Under the pieces are notes generated by a model. The model did no database searches, was not told where the DNA came from, and saw only the letters and a list, made by a program, of their open reading frames with translations. Made by a program: the position numbers and the translations under genes. Positions 35,574 to 44,091 of a stretch of DNA of 64,000 nucleotides are shown piece after piece (within the stretch, counting starts at the first letter, position 1; every line of letters begins with the position of its first letter). Source of the stretch: Paenibacillus turpanensis (lineage in GTDB: Bacteria; Bacillota; Bacilli; Paenibacillales; YIM-B00363); NCBI RefSeq assembly GCF_011421635.1, contig NZ_WTLI01000005.1, positions 1-64,000 of the forward strand, in the 5' to 3' direction.

Positions 35574-37820
35574 GTGATCGTTATACTGCCTATCCCAAAT
35601 TTAGATGACCGAAGCTTTGAATCGATCCTGCAGGAGGCTAAAAAGCACATTCCCAAGCTGCAGCCGGAATGGACGGACGGGAATGCTCATGATCCTGGGA
35701 TTACGATGCTTGAGCTTCTGTCCTGGATGACCGAGCTGCAGCAATACTATTTGAACCAGGTCACGGAAAAGAATGAACGGAAATTTTTGAAGCTGCTCGG
35801 TGTCGAGCCGAGAGAGGCTGTATCTTCACGTGCACAAATCAGCTTCACGAGTGAACAGCAGCGTATTATTCCGAAAGGAACGCCATTAACGGCGAATGGT
35901 CTTCTGTTCGAGACGCTGGAAACGGTGCATGTCCTCCCGGCAGTTGTGGAGAAAGTGATCGTTCGTTCCGAAAGTACAGTGGGAGAAAGCAGCGCGTTAA
36001 TCCAGAGCAATCTTGCATATTATGCGTTTGGCGCCGAGGCTAAGAAGGGGAGCCGGCTGTTCATTGGCCTAAGTCGCCCTCTTCCGCCGCAGACAGAGAT
36101 TACGCTTGCTGTTCAGTTGTTTGACCGCTACCCTGTTCCCGTTTCTAACGATTCAGAACTAACGGCACAGCTGATTCCAACGGCAAAAACCGCTTGGACA
36201 TTTGCAGCGGCGGGGGAGGAAGCAGAACAGATTTGGAAACCGGTTGATATTGTAAAGGATACACAGGTTCATTTATCTCAAAGCGGGGAACTGACGTTTA
36301 GACTGTGCTCCCCGATGAAGGCTCTATCGTTTTATCCAGCTGACGATAAAAAACGGTATTGGCTTAGCTGCCAACTTGTGAAGGAGGGATACGAACTGCC
36401 TCCGAAGGTGGAAAAGCTTGCCTTGAACACCGTCATGGCCGCTCAGCAGGATACGTTTTGCGAGATACATACTTTTAACAGCACGGGAAAACCCGGACTC
36501 GTGATAAATGTAGATACCTATTTGGCCTTATTCGGAGAGATCATCGTACAAGTTCAAGACGATCAACGTCGCTGGAAAGACTGGTGCATGACACATCCAC
36601 TTTCAGTGTGTCATGCAGATTCGACCTGTTACGAGCTGTACCGGGACGATTCAAAAGGAATGCTCACAGTCTGCTTTGGCGATGGTATAAACGGCTGGAT
36701 TCCCCCTGAAGGCAAGGCGCGGATTCGAATCATTACTTATAAAACGGAGTTTGAAAGGGATCGGTGGATCGGAAGAAGCAGCGGCCTGCCGGAACAGGTA
36801 TTTGCAGTTCCGGGGAAGCGCAGCTTTCAGCGCGAAAGCATGGTGCTGCAGGTATCTTCAGCCAGACAACCGGAATTGTGGGAGGACTGGATCCCCGTTC
36901 CGGATCTGGACACCTCGGAGTCGGCGGACCGGCACTTTGTTTACCGCGCTGAAGAGGGTGTCATTTGCTTCGGCAACAATGAAAAGGGCTGGATTCCTCC
37001 CAAAGCCTACGACGGTTTTAATATTCGATGGATATCACTCCGCCGATCGGACGGAGGTGAAGGCAATGTGACGCAGGGAGCAATCACAGGTTTTGCGGAT
37101 TCTTCCAACCCGCTGCTAAAGGACGTCTCCGTTTGCCAAACGGCGCCGGCTGAAGGTGGAAAGCATGCGGAATCGCTTCAGGAAGCGAAGCGAAGAGCTC
37201 GCAGACAGCTGGATTTTCCACATCGAGCCGTAACGGCCTCCGATTACGAGGCCATTGCCAGGTCAACTCCCGGGATGAGGGTTGCGCGTGTTAAGGCATT
37301 ACCCCTGTACAAGCCTGGGCAAGTGGATGATCCCAGAGTCAAATCTCCTGCTCATATGACGGTTGTAGTCGTACCTTACAGTGAACAAGAGCATCCGAAG
37401 GCGGGGGAAGGCTTTCTGGAGACGGTTAGGAGGCATCTGGAAAGGTTTCGACTTCTCACAACACAGGTTCATGTAATACCGGCCGAATATGTGAAAGTTA
37501 CGGTCCACGCTGTCGTAGTGGTAGAACCGGCGTTTAAGCATATACAGACCGGTATCGTCCAAGCAATACGGCGGCTCCTTCGCCCTATGGGCACGACGAG
37601 TCTACGAGGGGGCTGGCCTTTCGGTCGTTCGGTTCATAAAGGAGATTTGTTTGGATTAATTAGCGCAATACAAGGGGTCGTTTATGTACAGGATCTATGG
37701 ATGGATGATGAAGGAAAGGAAACCTTCAAGGATAGCAGCGGAGACCTCCATATCCCTCCGTACAGCTTGGTTTATTCCGGTGATCACCAGATTGAAGTCA
37801 TTGGTGTGGACGATTTGTAA
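35574..37820 (+). CDS. Second baseplate wedge protein, gpJ-like (Afp12-like)
   Basis: 748 residues. LPIPNLDDRSFESILQEAKK, LQPEWTDGNAHDPGITMLELLSWM and the later EGGKHAESLQEAKRRARRQLDFPHRAVTASDYEAIARSTPG define the family. The GTG at 35574 overlaps the strong AGGAGG (35569-35574), so it is badly placed. The conserved text begins at LPIPN, so initiation at the non-standard codons ATA 35583 or CTG 35586 would suit the ribosome binding site better. Otherwise it is a standard wedge paralogue. Confidence 0.92.
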   Translation: MIVILPIPNLDDRSFESILQEAKKHIPKLQPEWTDGNAHDPGITMLELLSWMTELQQYYLNQVTEKNERKFLKLLGVEPREAVSSRAQISFTSEQQRIIPKGTPLTANGLLFETLETVHVLPAVVEKVIVRSESTVGESSALIQSNLAYYAFGAEAKKGSRLFIGLSRPLPPQTEITLAVQLFDRYPVPVSNDSELTAQLIPTAKTAWTFAAAGEEAEQIWKPVDIVKDTQVHLSQSGELTFRLCSPMKALSFYPADDKKRYWLSCQLVKEGYELPPKVEKLALNTVMAAQQDTFCEIHTFNSTGKPGLVINVDTYLALFGEIIVQVQDDQRRWKDWCMTHPLSVCHADSTCYELYRDDSKGMLTVCFGDGINGWIPPEGKARIRIITYKTEFERDRWIGRSSGLPEQVFAVPGKRSFQRESMVLQVSSARQPELWEDWIPVPDLDTSESADRHFVYRAEEGVICFGNNEKGWIPPKAYDGFNIRWISLRRSDGGEGNVTQGAITGFADSSNPLLKDVSVCQTAPAEGGKHAESLQEAKRRARRQLDFPHRAVTASDYEAIARSTPGMRVARVKALPLYKPGQVDDPRVKSPAHMTVVVVPYSEQEHPKAGEGFLETVRRHLERFRLLTTQVHVIPAEYVKVTVHAVVVVEPAFKHIQTGIVQAIRRLLRPMGTTSLRGGWPFGRSVHKGDLFGLISAIQGVVYVQDLWMDDEGKETFKDSSGDLHIPPYSLVYSGDHQIEVIGVDDL

Positions 37821-37852
37821 GCGGCGGTACCGTTAAGGGAGGCGAAGGTGGT

Positions 37853-39961
37853 TTGGCTGATCGTGTGAAGTTTTTTTCGCTCAACAAGCAGTCGGATTGG
37901 GAGCAGGGATTTGCAGCAAATATGCAGCTTAGAAATGACGGTCTTTCCATCCGCGAAACAAAGAGATATGCAGTGTACCAGACGATTCTATTAGAGGACC
38001 TGGACGGTATTGGAATGGTTGTTGATATGACGGCGGGGGTTGACGGAAGACTTTATTTACTAGACGAAGGGGGGAATCTATGGAGCTTCGATCCAAACAG
38101 CCAACATAAAGAAGCCTTATTTCGTTCGGGTCATCAGCTGTTTTCTTCGGAAGCAATGATTGCCGCCGGATCAAACGCTTTATATATTGCGGATTGGACG
38201 GAAGAAGAACGTCGGGTAGCCGCCGTATCAACAGCCAACGGCCAGCTTTTGTGGTCGGCGTCCGAATGGAATCAGACGGCACTGTTCCCTTTAGCCATTA
38301 CCGTCGACAAGAAACAATGTCTATATGCCGTTGTGCCTTTGGCTATTATGGCTTCCCCAACGGCTCGCACCGCGGTGCCGGAAGGCGGAAGATTAGCGGT
38401 GCTGAAGTGGAGCGCAGGAGAAGTGACGCAAGTTTTCGAGCATGAACTTTTGAGTGTCGATACAGTCACACCGATCTACAAGCTGAGCTGGCGTTATTAT
38501 ATTGCAGCAGCTTCAGACGGAGGGGTTTCCGTACTGGACGCAACCCGGGGACTGATTCTTCGGTTTCTCGCGGATGGTACACTGCGCATCATGTTTTCCG
38601 TGTTCTCTGCCCGCGGTTGTGCCGGTCTTACCCTGGATTCAAACGATCATCTGTTTGTAGGAGAAGGGGGAGGGGGAGGGGCTGCAGGGGCGGAAGATCA
38701 GTATATTATGCAATACGATGGGAATGGAGAGTTTCTTCGCAGACTACTCGGTTCATGCGGCCGCGCTGATAAACTGATTCATGATGTCCGGGATCGCATG
38801 ATTGTACTTAACCGGGATGAGGGAATCATCCGTATGCTGGAGCTTCAGTCACGAACGGGTCTTTGGAGCGAATCGGGTTCACCGGAAGCTGTTTATTTTT
38901 CAGAGGAGCTGGACTCCGTTCAAGCGGAGATGGAGTGGCATAAAGTGTGGCTGGAAGCGGATATACCGGAAGAAACACAAATTCAGATTTCCTTTTTTGC
39001 TTCAGATGAGAGAATCGGCTGGATCCACGGACAGTTGACTGAATACACCTCATTTTTGAAGTCGCCGGACCTTTCAATGACCGAGAAGCTTCAGGCAACC
39101 GAGTCCTTGTGGTCGATGCCCATCGTAAACGCCAAGGACGCCCTCCTAAGCCATATGAAAGGACGTTATTTATGGTTCAAAATTCATATGATCGGCACAG
39201 AACAAGGGTCTGGGTCGCCCGTAATCCGCAAGCTACGTCTCTATTTCCCCAAGTCATCGCTTATCTCTTACTTGCCTTCTCTTTACCAGGAAAATGAGAA
39301 CTCGTTTTTAGAGCGGTTTCTAGCAATTTTCAGTACCTACTTTGACGAGATGGAGGAGCAAATCGACAAGATCAGCAGTTATTTTGATCCGGATATCGTA
39401 TCCGGTGAATATTTACGTTGGCTTGGCAGCTGGCTCGCGGTACCGAAGGACTACGCCTGGGAAGAAAGAAAGCTGCGCCAATTGATCAAGCAAGCTCCAA
39501 TGCTGTATAAACAGCGGGGAACACGCTCCGGGTTACAGCAAATGCTGCAGTTATATACGGGTGTAGAGCCCCTTATTATTGAATTTTTTCAGATTCAACG
39601 TTTTCAGGAATCTGGCGCATACAGCCGATTGTTTCGTGAGCTGTATGGCGATAATCCCTATACCTTCTGCGTGCTGCTTCCTCCGGCAACCATCCAAAAC
39701 AGCCAACAAAGACTGATGATCGAGCGCATCATTGACGATCAGAAGCCTGCTTATACAGAAGGCAGATTCATTGAACTTCAGCCCTGGATGTACGCTGACA
39801 TGCATACGTATCTCGGCATCAACACGTATTTGTCGGAGCCAACGCTGCTAACGCTGGACGACCACTCTTCAATCCCATACAACACCGTTTTGATTGATGT
39901 AGATATGGACAAGCGAATCGATCGGCACACCCGATTGGGCCTCGATTCGGAACTGGAATAA
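37853..39961 (+). CDS. Baseplate protein: beta-propeller fused to phage tail protein I domain
   Basis: 702 residues from TTG 37853 behind AAGGGAGGCG. Residues about 40-340 contain propeller-like blades (MTAGVDGRLYLLDEGGNLWSFD, TLDSNDHLFVGEG with a Gly-rich loop GGGGGAAG). Residues about 465-590 are the tail protein I/gp7-type domain (LISYLPSLYQENENSFLERFLAIFSTYFDEMEEQIDKI, then GEYLRWLGSWLAVP, YKQRGTRSGLQQML). The propeller may face outward as a binding or signalling module. Similar propeller-tail fusions are known in eCIS. Confidence 0.88.
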   Translation: MADRVKFFSLNKQSDWEQGFAANMQLRNDGLSIRETKRYAVYQTILLEDLDGIGMVVDMTAGVDGRLYLLDEGGNLWSFDPNSQHKEALFRSGHQLFSSEAMIAAGSNALYIADWTEEERRVAAVSTANGQLLWSASEWNQTALFPLAITVDKKQCLYAVVPLAIMASPTARTAVPEGGRLAVLKWSAGEVTQVFEHELLSVDTVTPIYKLSWRYYIAAASDGGVSVLDATRGLILRFLADGTLRIMFSVFSARGCAGLTLDSNDHLFVGEGGGGGAAGAEDQYIMQYDGNGEFLRRLLGSCGRADKLIHDVRDRMIVLNRDEGIIRMLELQSRTGLWSESGSPEAVYFSEELDSVQAEMEWHKVWLEADIPEETQIQISFFASDERIGWIHGQLTEYTSFLKSPDLSMTEKLQATESLWSMPIVNAKDALLSHMKGRYLWFKIHMIGTEQGSGSPVIRKLRLYFPKSSLISYLPSLYQENENSFLERFLAIFSTYFDEMEEQIDKISSYFDPDIVSGEYLRWLGSWLAVPKDYAWEERKLRQLIKQAPMLYKQRGTRSGLQQMLQLYTGVEPLIIEFFQIQRFQESGAYSRLFRELYGDNPYTFCVLLPPATIQNSQQRLMIERIIDDQKPAYTEGRFIELQPWMYADMHTYLGINTYLSEPTLLTLDDHSSIPYNTVLIDVDMDKRIDRHTRLGLDSELE

Positions 39962-39991
39962 GGGATAGGACGCGAAAGGAAGGGGCTCCTC

Positions 39992-41656
39992 ATGAAAAAA
40001 ACACGTTATTATCCGTTTGAACGTAATCGGTATTTTTATGGCAAGTTGTTGACTGTCCGCGATTTCGAATCGGAGCAAAATTATTTTAATAATAAGCGTC
40101 GAATGATGAACCGGCTTCTTCACGGCGTTGGCGTCATTACTGGACTTCAGGTCATTGCCGTTGACGATAAAAATATATCGGTCGAGATGGGGGCCGCTAT
40201 GGATGCGTTAGGCCGAGAAATTATCGTGCCTTCGCCAGTGATGTACAAGCTTTCCATGATGGAAGGGTTTACGAATAATGAGTATGCAAAAAATGTATAT
40301 CTTTGCCTCGCTTACGATGAAAAAGGTAAGGAGCCGGTGCATTCCGTCGCCAATGCCACGGTACGTGTCGATGAGATCAGCGAGTACAATCGCACGCTGG
40401 AATCGTACCGGTTATTCATTCGTGAAGAAGCGCCTGTGACTGAATCCCTTCCTATGGCATCTTTAATGGAACAAACCGTCGTTCTGTACCAAGAGAACGG
40501 GGTGCGAGTGCTGCAAGTAACCCCGAAATATGTAAATCCGGGTCAAGTATTTGAGATCGTGATCCGTATAGAAAAGACGCTGCGGGCTGGAAAAATCAGG
40601 TTTCAATTTGAGCCGGCAGTGGAGGGCGTGGAATTGCTGAATGGCCCGGCAGCAACATTCGATGAGCCGCGGGAAGGACAGGAAACGGAGTATGAGCTAA
40701 TCATTCAGGCCCGGGCAATAAAAGTTGAAGCCGCCAAAGCGACGATTCGGGTTCGGGAGGGCACCTTCTCAATGTCGATCGGCGATAGAAATGTGACTCT
40801 CGGACCTGCGGAGACGGGCGCTATTGAGATTATGGAAGGCTCCGTCGAAGAGCGGTGGATGAAAGATTACTTGAGCCGGTCACTCGACTCCTCTTTAGAT
40901 TCGACGTCTGACCCCTATATTAACTTGGCCAAGATCAGCCTCCTGCAAATGGGCCCGACTTATATTATCGACAAAGTAGAGCAGGTTCCGTTCGGAGAGT
41001 ATGTGTACAATGCATCCGTTTTGTATCAGCTGGAGCGTGCTGCGGCTCATCGGAATATTATGAAGCAATCGAAGCTGCAGGCACCCCAAGAAGAATCGGT
41101 TACCGGGTTTTCTGAAATTAGTTTAAGACATAAACCAACGGATGATACAGAGTTGAGGCCCGCGACTCGAGCGCTCCCGGTAGAAATTAAGAATATCCCG
41201 GAAATGATGAAATCTGGTTCTATAGAGATTCCGATTACACCATTCCCCAGCTTTCCTGTGCCATTTGGCAAGACCACACGCAGTTTTATCTCCACGGAGA
41301 TCGAGCACGGCTTAGGGGAAGGCAGTGTATGGGTTTTTACGGCGTTGGAGGAATCGGGGGAAGATGCCCTTTCTGATATGCTGGATACTCGTGAAAGGAT
41401 GTATTTTGGAGAAGCCGATGTGTTTAAAGGAACGGAATACGAAACAGATCTACCGGAACTTAAGATCGGGAGTATCGTCTACCCGTTGAAAGGAACCTTC
41501 CGCATCGGGATCCGCTTGCTGCAGGCAACGGAAGCGACGAAGGTACGTATTCGCTGGTGGGCGTGCCGAACCGATCAGGGACAGGCCACGAAGGAAGCTC
41601 TAGAGGAGGCTCTAGCGATGCTTTCGGAGGCAGCAAGCGGGTCGGATGAGATTTAA
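39992..41656 (+). CDS. Conserved eCIS protein of unknown function (554 aa)
   Basis: The N terminus RYYPFERNRYFYGKLLTVRDFESEQNYFNNKRRMMNRLLHG with GVGVITGLQV is a pattern I know from many eCIS loci, without an assigned function. About residues 160-260 and 410-540 are beta-rich. No membrane segment is seen. Last plus-strand gene of the structural operon, behind GAAAGGAAGGGG. Because no obvious tail fibre (Afp13-like) is found elsewhere, this or the propeller fusion may provide target recognition; that is inference only. Confidence 0.8.
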   Translation: MKKTRYYPFERNRYFYGKLLTVRDFESEQNYFNNKRRMMNRLLHGVGVITGLQVIAVDDKNISVEMGAAMDALGREIIVPSPVMYKLSMMEGFTNNEYAKNVYLCLAYDEKGKEPVHSVANATVRVDEISEYNRTLESYRLFIREEAPVTESLPMASLMEQTVVLYQENGVRVLQVTPKYVNPGQVFEIVIRIEKTLRAGKIRFQFEPAVEGVELLNGPAATFDEPREGQETEYELIIQARAIKVEAAKATIRVREGTFSMSIGDRNVTLGPAETGAIEIMEGSVEERWMKDYLSRSLDSSLDSTSDPYINLAKISLLQMGPTYIIDKVEQVPFGEYVYNASVLYQLERAAAHRNIMKQSKLQAPQEESVTGFSEISLRHKPTDDTELRPATRALPVEIKNIPEMMKSGSIEIPITPFPSFPVPFGKTTRSFISTEIEHGLGEGSVWVFTALEESGEDALSDMLDTRERMYFGEADVFKGTEYETDLPELKIGSIVYPLKGTFRIGIRLLQATEATKVRIRWWACRTDQGQATKEALEEALAMLSEAASGSDEI

Positions 41657-41660
41657 ACAA

Positions 41661-41684
41661 AGCTCTGCCCGTTTGGGCAGAGCT
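41661..41684. terminator. Bidirectional hairpin between convergent genes
   Basis: AGCTCTGCCC and GGGCAGAGCT form a perfect 10-bp stem with a 4-base loop. On the minus strand it is followed by TTTGTTT, a fair intrinsic terminator for the MORN gene; on the plus strand the U tract is poor. Confidence 0.75.
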
Positions 41685-41696
41685 CGTAGGTATTAT

Positions 41697-43421
41697 TTAA
41701 TCTGCTGCGTTGGTTGAATTAACCTCCAATAATTGTAAAGTGCGATTGTCGGATGCGAATGTCAAATGGTAGAGGTATTCTAAGTCTTTAACATAGGTGC
41801 TGTGAAAGATTCCATTGCCAGTAGGAAGCCGATCTTCTATAACTATATAACCGCTATCCAGGTCTTTGGCACCCTCCGCTAAAGGTTCCAGCTCCTGCAG
41901 AAGATACGCTAGAGGCTTGCTGCCCCAGATGCGGATTGATGTAATTACAGCTTCCTTAGGATGGGTAGCCGAAGGTTCTACAATAAGGGACATTTGTAAC
42001 TCCGGGTACGTTAATTGCTGTTTTGCCAGTGCTTTTTCACCGGAATGGACGGGGTTTTCTCCTTCCGGCTTGAGACCGACATCCAATACGGTGCTGGGGA
42101 CTGCAGCGGCTTCGGCCACAAGGCCATCATGACTTCGATTAGCTTCATTGGCTGATTCGGTGCTGATGTTTATGGAAGTCGGTGTCGAAGGTGCGTCATT
42201 GGGAAAACCGTATTCGATTTGTTCACTCGGTTTTCCCAGAAGCGATTCCGCTTTTGGCTTGGAGAGGCCGATCCAGGCTTCCAGTCGCGGCTTTCCTGCG
42301 GAGAAATACGATTTCAATAACGGTATTCCGTCCGTATCGTACAAAGTACCGAAACCGTCATACATGCTGTTAGCAAAGCTTCCTTCATAAAGGAGAGTGC
42401 CATTATCGCCATAGGCTGTACCTTGTCCGTTCAAGGTCCCGTATTGGAATGAGCCCTTGAGGTGCATTCCAGCATTATGCCGATTCAAGACACCTTCGCC
42501 ATGATAAGTGCCTTCGAAAAAATTCCCTTTGTATGTAACGAGGCCATTAGAATCATACTCTAACCCTTCACCAGAGTATAGACCTTGAATAAATTCACCT
42601 TCATAGAGCAATTTGCCGGATATATCATAAAGCTTCCCGGCTCCGTGGTATTTACCGGCGGACCAGTTGCCTTCATAGATGACATTTCCGGATGAGGAGA
42701 ATAAGGTGCCAGCGCCCTGATAGTGGCTATTTTGAAATAAACCATCATACATTAACGACCCGTTGTCATGATACAGCTTACCTGGGCCGCTAAACTCATC
42801 CAGTGCAAACTCGCCAGTATAACGGATCTGTTTTCCCTGCGTATACACGGTCCCAGCACCGTTGTACAGATCGTCTGAAAAATGGCCTTTATAGAGGAGA
42901 ACTCCATTATCGTCGTATAATACGCCTTTACCTTGCTTAAGACCTTTTTCAAACTCACCTTCATAAAGCAAAAATCCCTTCGGGCTGTACAGCTTACCGC
43001 TGCCGGAATAGCTGCCGGCGTCTAGCTCTCCGACATATCGAAGTTGTTCGCTGCTATCGATTACCTTGGCTTTTCCGGTAAACGACGAAGCTTGCAGCGT
43101 TTCGAAGCGTAAGGTGGGCAATATTCCAAAATAACGCATGACTGGAGCCGGAGGCCACAAAATGAAGAAAAGAAGAAGTGCGAGCAGAAGGAGTAACCCG
43201 ATCAGGAGACGTTTGGAAACGAAATAGGAACCGATCGATACATAGCTGTTAAGCGAGGTCTCTTTGGTTTGGATAAGGGCTTGAATCGCTGCTTGAGCGT
43301 TTTTCAGAAGGATAGAAGGGAGCTTCTTGATGTCTTGAATCGCTTTTGAAACTTTGGCGATCAGCGGACTCAGCATCGGCTTTACTACGCTTTCCAGCAT
43401 TTTGGCAGGTTCATTACGCAT
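41697..43421 (-). CDS. Membrane-anchored MORN-repeat protein
   Basis: 574 residues. A cytoplasmic N terminus is followed by one TM helix (LLIGLLLLLALLLFFILW, about residues 72-90). About ten tandem MORN repeats of 23-24 residues then run from about 128 to 370, each of the form YEGEF-x8-GxGxLY-x2-NGxLL. The C-terminal 190 residues form an unrecognised domain (AWIGLSKPKAESLLGKP; WGSKPLAYLLQELEPLAEG). It is transcribed with the DUF4280 gene, 29 bases upstream of it, and convergent to the baseplate operon. MORN proteins often bind lipids or act as scaffolds; a membrane dock for the particle is conceivable. Confidence 0.85.
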   Translation of the reverse strand: MRNEPAKMLESVVKPMLSPLIAKVSKAIQDIKKLPSILLKNAQAAIQALIQTKETSLNSYVSIGSYFVSKRLLIGLLLLLALLLFFILWPPAPVMRYFGILPTLRFETLQASSFTGKAKVIDSSEQLRYVGELDAGSYSGSGKLYSPKGFLLYEGEFEKGLKQGKGVLYDDNGVLLYKGHFSDDLYNGAGTVYTQGKQIRYTGEFALDEFSGPGKLYHDNGSLMYDGLFQNSHYQGAGTLFSSSGNVIYEGNWSAGKYHGAGKLYDISGKLLYEGEFIQGLYSGEGLEYDSNGLVTYKGNFFEGTYHGEGVLNRHNAGMHLKGSFQYGTLNGQGTAYGDNGTLLYEGSFANSMYDGFGTLYDTDGIPLLKSYFSAGKPRLEAWIGLSKPKAESLLGKPSEQIEYGFPNDAPSTPTSINISTESANEANRSHDGLVAEAAAVPSTVLDVGLKPEGENPVHSGEKALAKQQLTYPELQMSLIVEPSATHPKEAVITSIRIWGSKPLAYLLQELEPLAEGAKDLDSGYIVIEDRLPTGNGIFHSTYVKDLEYLYHLTFASDNRTLQLLEVNSTNAAD

Positions 43422-43450
43422 GGTATTACGTCACATCCTCGCTAATGAAT

Positions 43451-43837
43451 CTATGGTACCTGAATGGTTAGCTGCCCTGGCTGAACGATTTGAATGACAC
43501 CGCCCCAGCTGCATAAGCATTTTGAAGTATGATTCAACGCCGGCATATTGGCAATGAGGACGGTAGGGGAGCCTGGTGCCCATGGCGCTGCGGTTACCGG
43601 TATGCAAGGCATCGGCGTCATGACTCCCAATTTGGCGGCTGTGGCAGCGGCTACCGTAGGATTTGAAATCGAGTTGCACATTCCGAACGGTAAAATATTC
43701 ATCATTGGTTTATGATCCATGATTGTGGCGATCGGCATGGATGTCGTGACACGATTGACGGGCAGAACCATCAATGAGCTTGGAGCTGCTCCGAAGGAGC
43801 ATTGAAGCATCGCTCCACCACATACGAGATTTGCCAT
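43451..43837 (-). CDS. DUF4280 PAAR-like spike tip protein
   Basis: 128 residues from the minus-strand ATG at 43837, which has GAGGT close upstream; a longer reading would start at 43882. MANLVCGGAMLQCSFGAAPSSLMVLP, CNSISNPTVAAAT, MPCIPVTAAPWAPG and KCLCSWGGVIQI match the Cys-rich DUF4280 family, PAAR-related proteins that cap the spike in eCIS/T6SS-type devices. It supplies the otherwise missing tip gene. Unlike typical loci it is on the opposite strand, operonic with the MORN gene. Confidence 0.87.
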   Translation of the reverse strand: MANLVCGGAMLQCSFGAAPSSLMVLPVNRVTTSMPIATIMDHKPMMNILPFGMCNSISNPTVAAATAAKLGVMTPMPCIPVTAAPWAPGSPTVLIANMPALNHTSKCLCSWGGVIQIVQPGQLTIQVP

Positions 43838-43976
43838 AGGTACCTCATTTCCAAGAATGTATTGTTTCTTTGATGTCCTCAATCATTATCATAGTACTAA
43901 AAAACAAAGGTAGCGACAATACCTTCCTTCTATGGTTAATAATGATATTTTTATATAAAATACAGTGCGTCTTTTC

Positions 43977-43996
43977 GTACATTCATGTACTATAAA
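43977..43996 (+). promoter_or_regulatory. Palindrome next to a -10-like box upstream of the pseudo-cyclase gene
   Basis: The 254-base divergent gap between the DUF4280 and cyclase-like genes is AT-rich. GTACAT TC ATGTAC (43977-43990) directly abuts TATAAA (43991-43996). No good -35 is visible at 17 bases, so an activator- or repressor-bound promoter is possible. Confidence 0.4.
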
Positions 43997-44091
43997 ATAG
44001 GAAGATTTGGTAATCAAAACACAAGAACAGAGTCTTATCATTTTAATATCCATATGCTTGAAATCATGCTTCTCAGGAGGCGGTTCGAAAC

